Of a DNA stretch of 64,000 nucleotides, positions 52,027-61,030 are shown in pieces; within the stretch, counting starts at the first letter, position 1; each line of letters begins with the position of its first letter. The notes under the pieces were generated by a model. The model did no database searches and was not told where the DNA came from. It worked only from the letters and a program-made list of their open reading frames with translations. The position numbers and the translations under genes are program-made. The stretch covers positions 124,001 through 188,000 of the forward strand of contig CALIBC010000179.1 in assembly GCA_938045615.1 (NCBI GenBank). Direction: 5' to 3'. The stretch comes from an uncultured Clostridia bacterium. GTDB lineage: Bacteria; Bacillota; Clostridia; Peptostreptococcales; Anaerovoracaceae.

Positions 52027-55000
52027 ATGAGGAAGATTCACTGCAATAAAGTAAAGAAGTCACTCTATGCCGCGGCGATCCTGATGGTCATGATTGCGGC
52101 GGTTGTGACCGTGACGGCTGTCACAGCCTATGCCGAGGGAGAGGCCGGCATAAAGCTGGATAAGAAAACTATCAATCTGGAAACGGGAGAGACCGTAAAA
52201 TTGGAAGTGACTATTACGCCGGAGGGCGGTAATCTCGACGATGTCAAGTGGTCATCGTCGTCGGAAAACGTGGCTACCGTGGAAAAGGGAAAAGTCAAGG
52301 CTCTCAACGCCGGGATCACGGAGATCACCGCAAGTTACAAAGGCGCGGAGGCACATTGCTATGTCTACGTGGAAAAGGTAAAACCGCTCAAGAGCCTAGG
52401 TGTTCAAGTTGCGAAGGGCAATGTAAATCAATCCGTCTTTGGTGCAGAAATATTTACAGTGGGCTTCGAGGATAAAACAATAAAATTGAGAGCGGTTGCA
52501 GACCCTGAAGGCGCCAGCACCAAGGTGAAATGGGAATCGGACAACGAGAATTTCAAAATAGACAAGGATGGTGTTATTACACTTCCCGATCGGATAGAAA
52601 CAGCGGAAGATGTGACTTTTACCGCAACGTCCGTTCATAAGGATGAGGAGGATGGCGATGCGGTAAGCGGATCCACCGAAATCTATTTTCTTCCGAAAAT
52701 AAGTGGTTGGGAGAAAGCGAAGAACCTGCTGGAAGTACCGAGGAACGGGGTTTTTGGAAAAGATTCATTACAACTCAGGGTGTTGCCTTTGGATTACAAT
52801 AATTGGAGAATTATGAAATATTCAGCGAAGCCCAGAGCTGTACTGGATGTCAAGACTGCCACAGACGACGAAAACAGGGAATTTTGCGAGCTCCATCCCC
52901 AAAAACCGGGCAAAGCCACTGTAACGGCCAAAGATAAGTTTAATCCTGAGAATAAGATAACTACTGAGATAGAGGTCAGGGGTTTTTATATAACGGATCC
53001 CGCCGGCACGTTGAACGAGAGCAGCGTTGAAGATGGAGAAACGTTGCAATTGACTGCAAACGGGATTGAAAAGGATGAAATTACGTGGAAATCCGATGAT
53101 AAGGAAATCATAGAGATCGACGAGAAAACGGGGATCGTGAAAGGCTTGAAATCCGGCGTGGCGAAAGTAGAGGCTGAATGGGATTCCGATAAAGACGGGA
53201 AGAGTGAATATACCGCGGAATATGAGATAAATGTACTCAAAAAAAATAAGGCGTATCCCGCGAAACTGTATATCCCGGATCCGGCAGAGTACTATTCTAA
53301 TAATCATATATATAAAGATCCTGAATATAAAGAGATAGCCGATGACGTTGAGAAGTATACGGAGAAAGGATTTAAAACCAAGAAAGGTGCATTTACTTCA
53401 ATTGCCGATGACAGCAATAAGGTTTACTATCTGGAATACACCAATAACGATAAGCTTCCGTTTGTAGCTGTGTTCGATGACAAGAAAGTAAAGGCGGAGC
53501 TGAAGTGCGGAGATAAAACTGAAAGCATGTACTCCGGGGAAAGAACATATGCGGAACTGAGGACAGGGAATAACGAGGTGATCGTAAAAGTTGCGCCTAT
53601 AGATGGAAAAGGCGAGAAAACTACGTATCATTATACGATTATCAGAGGATATTCGAAGAATGACGGAATGGGGAATATTGAGGTTTTGCCACAGGACAGA
53701 GACACTTCACCGACTTTGTATAATAATAAAAAGGAGGGTAGCATATCACCGGGATTTTCGGCGTATTCACCTCAAACCGACTATACTTCGTTTGTGTTTA
53801 AAGATGTAACGAGGGTGAAGGTTAAACTGATACCTCAGGATTATTACACCGGACATGTCGGATACTCGTCGGACGGTGGTAACACGTGGAAGGAAGTCCA
53901 GGGAATCGCTGAAACGGAAGATATTGAAATACCTGCCACCAATTCCGCGGAGGTATTATTCCGCTGTGTATCGGATGCTTACTACAGGAAGATCAAAAAA
54001 GAGGATCCGAATGCGGATCCGTTTGAAAAGGCAAAAAAGACATATAGCCTTACGATCAACAGACTTGATGTAAGTTCCCAAGATTTGGGGCTGGGAAATG
54101 TCAAAAAAATTGATTTGGGAGAAGGACTTACGTGGTGCTCGCCTAAGTGGTCGCCGGGATATACTCAGTCCGCGGCGGTCGTGGGTCATACCACGGATGT
54201 GGCGAAGATCACATATCACGTGAAGCCGGGAACTAAATTGTATAATGAACAGGTCGATGATCAGCACCTTGTACATTCTTCCGGTAAGGATGAAGAAGGA
54301 AATGACCTGTGCACGGGGGAAACGGAGACTCCGTTGCAGGATCAAGGCAGCGTAAGAGCTCAAAATATCATACTTGTAACCGGAGAAGGTGAAAAGACCG
54401 CTACGAGCAGATTAAGCATTAACCTCTATAAGGTCGGTACAACCAAAGGCACGTTGAAAGGCGTTCACGATTCCATCGTTGAATACATGTGTCCGGGCAG
54501 TCAGTACACCTCGGGAGGAAATCAGGGCTGGGGCACATACGGAATATTCCCTGAAAAGGTAAATATGGGAACGGGAAATTGGTACAGTTGCATTTCCCTC
54601 GGTCAATTCGGCGGATATATGACTTTGAAATACGATAAGGCGATCACCGACAACCCGAAACATCCGTATGGTATCGATTTTACCGTATTCGGAAACAGCA
54701 ACGGCGGCGAGGGATTTTCAGAACCCGGAAACGTGCTGGTATCCGAGGACGGAAAGGAATGGTATTCACTTGCGGGATCCGATCACTATGACAGCACCAC
54801 CATGTGGGATTATTCCGTAACATATAAGAGGAACCCGAAAAGTAAGATCGCCGACTATGAGGATAACCTTGGAAACGCGGGTTCATTGGGTGTGGGATTT
54901 GCCGGAACTTTCTACAGCATGCCTGATAAAAAATGGTATCCGCTCTATAATTGGAAAGAAGGAGAAGATAAGGCCATTACCTTTACCGGAACGAGAGTCT

Positions 55001-56409
55001 TCGGTATGGGCGTACCTGAAAACAAGGGTCTTGAAAACAGTTCGGCATTGATGCCCGCATTCGGATATGTGGACACGCATGTGAACGGTAAAACTGTTGC
55101 GGGAACCGGAGAATCCGTGAATCTATATGATGTTCCCGTGGGGAATCCGTATATGGAAGGTTACGACGGATACGGAGACGGCTTCGATCTCAAGTGGGCT
55201 GTGGACAAGGACGGAAATCCGGTGGATTCAAGCAAACTCAAGATCCATTACGTGAAAGTCCAGACCGCATCGTTTATAGGAGCGGGTGCGATCGGTGAAA
55301 AATCCACGGAGATATCGTGCATAAGCAGAACAAGCGAGGAGAAAGAGGACTTTGGAAAAACCGAAGATCCGAAAATTACCGTCGGAGGGAAAAAGGTCAA
55401 TATAAGCGAAGATAAAGACGTTTACAATGTCGCCTTGGACTCCGATAAATCTTACGATGTGAACGTGGATGCAGCTGCGGATGCGAACGTATATATAAAC
55501 AATCAGAGAAGCAGGACTCGTCACTATGAAGGTCTGCCCGACAAAAAGATTTTAAGAGTAATAACACAGAAAGGGAAATCATCCCCGTCCATCAAGTATA
55601 TACACCTGACTGTAAAGGGATCCGGCGATACGGTGGAAGACCGTGCGCAGGCGGAAGAAGTTGAAGGTATGTTCGATGCGCTGCCGGAAGAAGTCACGAG
55701 AGAAAACTATGGTGACATAGTAAAGGCAAGAACTACATACGAAGGATTGTCCAAGCAAGTAAAGGAATACGTAAAAAGCGTGGAAAAACTCGTTCAGGCA
55801 GAAGAAAGAGGAAAAGGCTTTGCGTTAGCGGAGAAAATCGACAAACTGAGTTCTGAAGATAATATCAAGGTTGAGGATGTGAAAGCTCTCAGAAAAGCCT
55901 ATGATGCGTTGAACGATAAGCAGAAGAAAGATGTATACACCTATAACAACCTGTTGATAATGGAGAACTTCATAAAGCTGCGGGATGAAATGGACAAACT
56001 CAAAGCCGACAGGAACAGGGCAATCACAAATCCGTTGGCGAAGCCGACGGACAAGACCAATCCGATCGTAAAGTCATCTGCGGGCGATAAGTCGGGGAAT
56101 ACAAACGACAACGAGAAAGCGAGCGCAAAAAAATCCTTGAAAGTAACGGGACTTAAGATAAAGCGAGTAAAGAGAGCCTTTGTTCTTACCTGGAAAAAGA
56201 GCGGAAATGCCGGGAAGTACGAGATAGCGTACAAGAAGAAGGGCGGCAAGAGCTACAAACGACTTAAGACCGTTAAAACGGCAAGACTGAAGACCGGAAA
56301 ACTGAAAAAGAACAAATACTATTACTTCAGGGTTCGTGCCGTCGGAAAAGTGAACGGAACGACGTATTACGGCAACTGGACAAAAGCCAAAAAAGGTAAG
56401 TGCATGTAA
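52027..56409 (+). CDS. Giant secreted surface protein A of a paralogous pair
   Basis: ATG 52027 (AAGGAGG upstream) gives 1460 aa. Signal peptide ends at AYA-36. Then a Big_2 Ig-like domain (~37-120), a second Ig-like domain (~125-215), a third Big-like domain (~320-410, TLQLTANGIEKDEITWKSDD), and a cadherin-like segment (~460-545). The core (~690-1110) is a conserved domain with GVHDSIVEYMCPGSQYTSGGNQGWG, YGIDFTVFGNSNGGEGFSEPG and VSEDGKEWYSLAGSDHYDS. A helical stretch (~1205-1340) and a Lys/Arg-rich Fn3-like C-terminus (~1370-1460) follow. No LPXTG or lipobox. First gene after riboswitch 2; a corrinoid-related surface role is inferred. Confidence 0.85.
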   Translation: MRKIHCNKVKKSLYAAAILMVMIAAVVTVTAVTAYAEGEAGIKLDKKTINLETGETVKLEVTITPEGGNLDDVKWSSSSENVATVEKGKVKALNAGITEITASYKGAEAHCYVYVEKVKPLKSLGVQVAKGNVNQSVFGAEIFTVGFEDKTIKLRAVADPEGASTKVKWESDNENFKIDKDGVITLPDRIETAEDVTFTATSVHKDEEDGDAVSGSTEIYFLPKISGWEKAKNLLEVPRNGVFGKDSLQLRVLPLDYNNWRIMKYSAKPRAVLDVKTATDDENREFCELHPQKPGKATVTAKDKFNPENKITTEIEVRGFYITDPAGTLNESSVEDGETLQLTANGIEKDEITWKSDDKEIIEIDEKTGIVKGLKSGVAKVEAEWDSDKDGKSEYTAEYEINVLKKNKAYPAKLYIPDPAEYYSNNHIYKDPEYKEIADDVEKYTEKGFKTKKGAFTSIADDSNKVYYLEYTNNDKLPFVAVFDDKKVKAELKCGDKTESMYSGERTYAELRTGNNEVIVKVAPIDGKGEKTTYHYTIIRGYSKNDGMGNIEVLPQDRDTSPTLYNNKKEGSISPGFSAYSPQTDYTSFVFKDVTRVKVKLIPQDYYTGHVGYSSDGGNTWKEVQGIAETEDIEIPATNSAEVLFRCVSDAYYRKIKKEDPNADPFEKAKKTYSLTINRLDVSSQDLGLGNVKKIDLGEGLTWCSPKWSPGYTQSAAVVGHTTDVAKITYHVKPGTKLYNEQVDDQHLVHSSGKDEEGNDLCTGETETPLQDQGSVRAQNIILVTGEGEKTATSRLSINLYKVGTTKGTLKGVHDSIVEYMCPGSQYTSGGNQGWGTYGIFPEKVNMGTGNWYSCISLGQFGGYMTLKYDKAITDNPKHPYGIDFTVFGNSNGGEGFSEPGNVLVSEDGKEWYSLAGSDHYDSTTMWDYSVTYKRNPKSKIADYEDNLGNAGSLGVGFAGTFYSMPDKKWYPLYNWKEGEDKAITFTGTRVFGMGVPENKGLENSSALMPAFGYVDTHVNGKTVAGTGESVNLYDVPVGNPYMEGYDGYGDGFDLKWAVDKDGNPVDSSKLKIHYVKVQTASFIGAGAIGEKSTEISCISRTSEEKEDFGKTEDPKITVGGKKVNISEDKDVYNVALDSDKSYDVNVDAAADANVYINNQRSRTRHYEGLPDKKILRVITQKGKSSPSIKYIHLTVKGSGDTVEDRAQAEEVEGMFDALPEEVTRENYGDIVKARTTYEGLSKQVKEYVKSVEKLVQAEERGKGFALAEKIDKLSSEDNIKVEDVKALRKAYDALNDKQKKDVYTYNNLLIMENFIKLRDEMDKLKADRNRAITNPLAKPTDKTNPIVKSSAGDKSGNTNDNEKASAKKSLKVTGLKIKRVKRAFVLTWKKSGNAGKYEIAYKKKGGKSYKRLKTVKTARLKTGKLKKNKYYYFRVRAVGKVNGTTYYGNWTKAKKGKCM

Positions 56410-56467
56410 ATGACAGGATATCCGCGTCGGAATTTTGCAAGTGCTGCAGCGTGAGTATTCAAACCTG

Positions 56468-56496
56468 CCGTCATGTCTGAACACCGGACATGACGG
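56468..56496. other. Hairpin between paralogs A and B
   Basis: CCGTCATGTC (56468-56477) pairs exactly with GACATGACGG (56487-56496), loop 9 nt, no strong T-run adjacent. May be a partial terminator or mRNA-stabilising element. Confidence 0.5.
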
Positions 56497-56534
56497 CGGT
56501 GGAATAAATTTTATTATTAAGTAAGGAGAAAAAG

Positions 56535-59500
56535 ATGAGAAAAAGTTATTTTGGCAAGGGGACAATGTCCCGTGTCGCGGTAGTTTTGGCGATCATGCTC
56601 GCGGCGGCGATGATCATGATGGTCAATTCGACCTATGCCGAGGGAGAGGCCGGCATAAAGTTGGACAAGAAAATTCTCAATCTGGAAACGGGAGAGACCG
56701 TAAAACTGGAAGCGACGATTACGCCCGAGGGCGGCAACCTCGACGATGTCAAGTGGTCATCATCGCCTAAAAAAGTGGCGACCGTAGAAAAGGGAGAGGT
56801 AAAAGCACTCAAGGCCGGAATCGCAGAGATTACCGCAAATTATAAGGGGGCGGAAGCCAGCTGCTATGTTTATGTGGAAAAAGCGACACCGCCTGAAAAG
56901 CTCACGGTTGAGGTTGCGGACGGCAATGTGAATAAGAGCAAAAGCGGGGTGAATTTCTTTACCGCGGGATGTAAAGAAAAGACTTTCAGGTTGAAAGCCG
57001 TGCCGGAGCCTGCAGGAAGCAGTGCCAAGGTGAAATGGACATCCAACAAAGCAGGCTTTGCCATAGACGAAGACGGGGTGGTTACTCCGCCCGAAGATCT
57101 GAAAAATGCGGAATATGTCACCTTCACCGCAAGCTCGGTTCACAACAAGAACACGGGCAAGATCGAAGTCTATGTGCTTCCGAAAATGGGATGGGGGAAA
57201 AATCCTACAACCGTACAGATTCCGGAAAACGGAATAATCGGGACTATCCCACCTTATCTTCAGGTGTCCCCGGGTCAGTACAATGACTATAAGATAGTGG
57301 ACTACTCGACGGAGCAAAAAGATATAATAGATCTTGATTTTGAAGATAAAAGTTATTGCGGTCTGTATCCGAAGGCTCCGGGAAAGGTCACGATAACGGC
57401 AAAGGACAGATTCAACGATGAAAATAAAGTAACGACGGAATTGACGGTAAAGGGGTTCTATGTGACGGATCCGCAGGGTACGGTCAATGAAAGTATTGTA
57501 GAGCAGGGGAAAACGCTGCAGCTTACCGGCAAAGGCGTCAAGGCTGATGAGATAACATGGAAGACCGACGATACAGAGGTCGTAAAGGTCGGTGAAAACA
57601 CCGGACTTGTGGAAGGTGTTAAACCCGGAAAAGCTGTCATAAAGGCTGAATGGGATACCGACAAGGACGGAAATGCCGATTATACGGCGGTTTATGAAGT
57701 TCACGTGGTCAAGCCGGATAAAGCTTATCCCACAAAATTCTACACCTCAATAGGCATGCAGGTCTATGAGGATGAAGAATACAAAAAACCGCTGAAACTC
57801 ACTGAAAAATATCTCGACAAAGAGATGAAAGCCGTAAAGGCTCATTTCTTTTCGATTGCCGATGAGAGCGAGAAGACCTATTATGTCAACAGTAATACAT
57901 ATCAGATGATACTGGGGGCGGTTTTTGATGACAAGAAAGTAAAGATGGAACTGAAGAATGGCGACAATACCGTAAATATGGAGTCCGGAAAGGAAATCGG
58001 AACGACCCTGGAGCCGGGTGAAAATAAAATAGTCGTGAAGGCGTCTTCAGCGGACGGAAAGGGCGAGGACAGCACTTACACGTTTAAGATCATTAAAGGT
58101 TACCAGACCCAGGAAGGTATAAGGAGCATCGGTGTTACCACAGTTGACAGAGAGCCGTCCCAGACAGAATACAACGGACAGACAGAAGGAGCACTGTCAC
58201 CGAGATTTTCGAGCTGGTCGCCGGTTACAGATTATAAAGTGTTTGTATTCAGCGATATAACAAAGATAAAGGTGACGGCAACACCGCAGGATTATGCAAC
58301 CGGACATATAGGATATTCAACGGATGGCGGAAACACATGGAAAGAGGGTGTTGGCAACACGACCACGGATGAAGTGAGTATCCCTGAAAGCAATTCCTCG
58401 GAAGTGCTGATACGCTGCGTATCGGATGCATCGTACAAGAAGAGCAAAAAAGAAAATCCGGATGCGGATCCGTTTGCAAATGCTTCCAAGACGTATAAGG
58501 TTACGATCAACAGAGTTGACGCTAATCCGGAGTCTTTGGGATTGGCAAATATCAAGAAAGTCGATCTGGGAGAAGGTCTTACATGGTGCTCGCCTAAATG
58601 GGCGCCCGGATATACGGAGTCCGCTGCAGTTGTGGCGCATAATACGGAGAATGCTGTAATCACGTACCACGTTAAAAAAGGAGCGAAACTGTATAAAGGA
58701 AGTGTGGACGATGCGAACCTGCTTAAGCCGTCGGGCGAAGATGAAGACGGAAATGATCTGTACACGGTTGAAACAAAAACTCCGCTGAAAGATCAGGGAA
58801 GTAACGAAGCACACACAATAGCGGTAAGCACGGGAGAAGGAGAAAAAGTGGCTACCGGTAAATTCAAGTTCAAATTTTACAAGGTCGGTACGACAAAAGG
58901 TACATTGAAAGGTGTACACGATTCCGTTGTCGGATACATGTGCCCGGGAAGCCAGTACACCTCAGGCGGAAATCAGGGCTGGGGAACGTTCGGGATCTTC
59001 CCTGAAAAAATAAATATGGGAACCGGAAACTGGTACAGCTGCATTTCGCTCGGGAATTTCGGAGGGTACATGACCCTGAAATACGATAAAGCGATTACCG
59101 ATGATCCGAAACACCCGTATGGAATTGATTTTACCGTATTCGGAAACAGCAACGGTGGAGAAGGTTTTTCAGAACCCGGAAATGTGCTTGTATCCGAGGA
59201 CGGAAAGAAATGGTATTCTCTTGCAGGATCCGATCATTATGACAGCACCACCATGTGGGACTACTCTGTTACATATAAGAAGAACCCTAACAGCAAAGTT
59301 GCCGATTATGAGGACAATCTCGGGAACAAGGATACGCTGGGCGTGGGATTTGCCGGAACTTCCTACAGTATGCCGGATAAAAAATGGTATCCGCTCTACG
59401 ACTGGAAGGAGGGCGAGGATAAAGCCATAACGTTTACCGGAACGAGAGTGTTCGGCTCATCGGTACCTGAGAACAAAGGTCTTGAAAACGGTTCCGCCCG

Positions 59501-60860
59501 TCTGCCTGCGTTCGGGTATGTGGATACTCACAGAAATTCAAGCACCGTAGCGGGCACCGGAGAAGATGTTAACCTCTATGAAGTTCCCGTGGGGAATCCG
59601 TATGTAAGCGGATATGACGGATACGGAGACGGATTCGACCTCAAGTGGGCTGTGGACAAGGACGGAAATCCGGTAGACTCAAGCAAACTTAAGATTCACT
59701 ACGTAAAAGTTCAAACTGCATCGTTTATCGGAGCGGGAGCAATCGGCGAAAAATCGACCGAAATCTCATGCATAAGCAGAACTTCCGAAGAGAAAGAAGA
59801 CTTTGGAAAGACTGCGGATCCTAAGATTACGATTGCCGGCAAAGAACTCAATGTCAGCGAGGACAGGGATGTTTACAACGTAGTCTTGGATTCAGACAAA
59901 TCTTATGACGTGAACGTCGAAGCGGGAGCTGATGCTAACGTATACATTAACAATCAGAGAGCCAAAACCCGTAACTATGAAGGTCTGCCTGACAAGAAGA
60001 TGCTCAGGATCATAACACAGGAAGGCAAGGCTGCGCCGTCCATAAAGTATATACACCTGACTGTAAAGGGCTCGGGTGATGCGGTGGAAGAGCGGGCACA
60101 GGCAGAGGAAGTTGAAAATCTGTTCAATGCATTGCCTGAAGAAATCACAAGAGAAAATTACAGCGACGTCGTAAAGGCGAGAGCAAGTTATGAAGAACTT
60201 TCCAAGAACGCAAAAACGTATGTTACAAATGTGGAAAAACTTGTACAGGCTGAAGAAAACGGGAAAGGCTTCAACTTGGCGGAGAAAATCGACAAACTGA
60301 GTTCTGAAGATGAAGTTAAGGTCAAGGATGTCGAAGCCCTCAGAAAAGCCTATGATGCGTTGAACGATAAGCAGAAGAAAGATGTATACACCTATAACAA
60401 TCTGCTGATCATGGAAAAACTCATAAAACTGCAGAGTGAAGTGGATAAGATCAAAGCCGACAAAAACACGGCAATCACGAATCCGTTGGCGAAACCGACG
60501 GACAAAGCGAATCCGATTGTAAAGACACCTGCCGGCGATAAGACGGGGAATACAACCGACAACGAGAAAGCGATCGGAAAAAAATCTTTGAAAATAGCGG
60601 GACTTAAGATAAAGCGAGTAAAAAGAGCCTTTGTTCTTACCTGGAAAAAGAACGGAAATGCCGTGATGTACGAGATAGCGTACAAGAAGAAAGGCAGCAA
60701 GAACTACAAACGACTCAAGACTGTTAAAGCGACGAGAGTGAAGACCGGGAAACTGAAAAAGAAGAAATACTATTACTTCAAGGTTCGTGCCGTCGGAAAA
60801 GTGAACGGTTCGACTGAATACGGCAGTTGGACGACAGCTAAAAAAGTTAAGTGCAGATAA
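56535..60860 (+). CDS. Giant secreted surface protein B of a paralogous pair
   Basis: 1441 aa; ATG after AAGGAG. Same architecture as protein A: signal peptide to about residue 35 (TYA-EGEAG), Big_2, a second Ig-like domain, a third Big-like domain, cadherin-like segment, the shared core (GVHDSVVGYMCPGSQYTSG, DFTVFGNSNGGEGFSEPG, VSEDGKKWYSLAGSDHYDS), helical region and basic Fn3-like end. The core is almost identical between the two, while the second Ig-like domain and the linker regions differ more, suggesting duplication followed by divergence of the outer part. No cell-wall sorting signal. Same operon as A. Confidence 0.85.
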   Translation: MRKSYFGKGTMSRVAVVLAIMLAAAMIMMVNSTYAEGEAGIKLDKKILNLETGETVKLEATITPEGGNLDDVKWSSSPKKVATVEKGEVKALKAGIAEITANYKGAEASCYVYVEKATPPEKLTVEVADGNVNKSKSGVNFFTAGCKEKTFRLKAVPEPAGSSAKVKWTSNKAGFAIDEDGVVTPPEDLKNAEYVTFTASSVHNKNTGKIEVYVLPKMGWGKNPTTVQIPENGIIGTIPPYLQVSPGQYNDYKIVDYSTEQKDIIDLDFEDKSYCGLYPKAPGKVTITAKDRFNDENKVTTELTVKGFYVTDPQGTVNESIVEQGKTLQLTGKGVKADEITWKTDDTEVVKVGENTGLVEGVKPGKAVIKAEWDTDKDGNADYTAVYEVHVVKPDKAYPTKFYTSIGMQVYEDEEYKKPLKLTEKYLDKEMKAVKAHFFSIADESEKTYYVNSNTYQMILGAVFDDKKVKMELKNGDNTVNMESGKEIGTTLEPGENKIVVKASSADGKGEDSTYTFKIIKGYQTQEGIRSIGVTTVDREPSQTEYNGQTEGALSPRFSSWSPVTDYKVFVFSDITKIKVTATPQDYATGHIGYSTDGGNTWKEGVGNTTTDEVSIPESNSSEVLIRCVSDASYKKSKKENPDADPFANASKTYKVTINRVDANPESLGLANIKKVDLGEGLTWCSPKWAPGYTESAAVVAHNTENAVITYHVKKGAKLYKGSVDDANLLKPSGEDEDGNDLYTVETKTPLKDQGSNEAHTIAVSTGEGEKVATGKFKFKFYKVGTTKGTLKGVHDSVVGYMCPGSQYTSGGNQGWGTFGIFPEKINMGTGNWYSCISLGNFGGYMTLKYDKAITDDPKHPYGIDFTVFGNSNGGEGFSEPGNVLVSEDGKKWYSLAGSDHYDSTTMWDYSVTYKKNPNSKVADYEDNLGNKDTLGVGFAGTSYSMPDKKWYPLYDWKEGEDKAITFTGTRVFGSSVPENKGLENGSARLPAFGYVDTHRNSSTVAGTGEDVNLYEVPVGNPYVSGYDGYGDGFDLKWAVDKDGNPVDSSKLKIHYVKVQTASFIGAGAIGEKSTEISCISRTSEEKEDFGKTADPKITIAGKELNVSEDRDVYNVVLDSDKSYDVNVEAGADANVYINNQRAKTRNYEGLPDKKMLRIITQEGKAAPSIKYIHLTVKGSGDAVEERAQAEEVENLFNALPEEITRENYSDVVKARASYEELSKNAKTYVTNVEKLVQAEENGKGFNLAEKIDKLSSEDEVKVKDVEALRKAYDALNDKQKKDVYTYNNLLIMEKLIKLQSEVDKIKADKNTAITNPLAKPTDKANPIVKTPAGDKTGNTTDNEKAIGKKSLKIAGLKIKRVKRAFVLTWKKNGNAVMYEIAYKKKGSKNYKRLKTVKATRVKTGKLKKKKYYYFKVRAVGKVNGSTEYGSWTTAKKVKCR

Positions 60861-60928
60861 ACAGCGTCTGAAAAAATAAATTCAACGTCTGATTATTACA
60901 TCATGTGTACCGACATGTCCGCTCATGA

Positions 60929-60968
60929 CTCCGGAGGTTTATTTAAACGTAACCATGAACCTCCGGAG
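60929..60968. other. Hairpin between protein B and the third surface gene
   Basis: CTCCGGAGGTT (60929-60939) pairs exactly with AACCTCCGGAG (60958-60968), loop 18 nt, not followed by a T-run. Read-through to the next gene is therefore possible. Confidence 0.5.
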
Positions 60969-61030
60969 CCTGCCGGGCATGCGCCGGACAATGTGAAAGT
61001 GCCGGAAATTTATGAGAGGAGACAGTGGCG

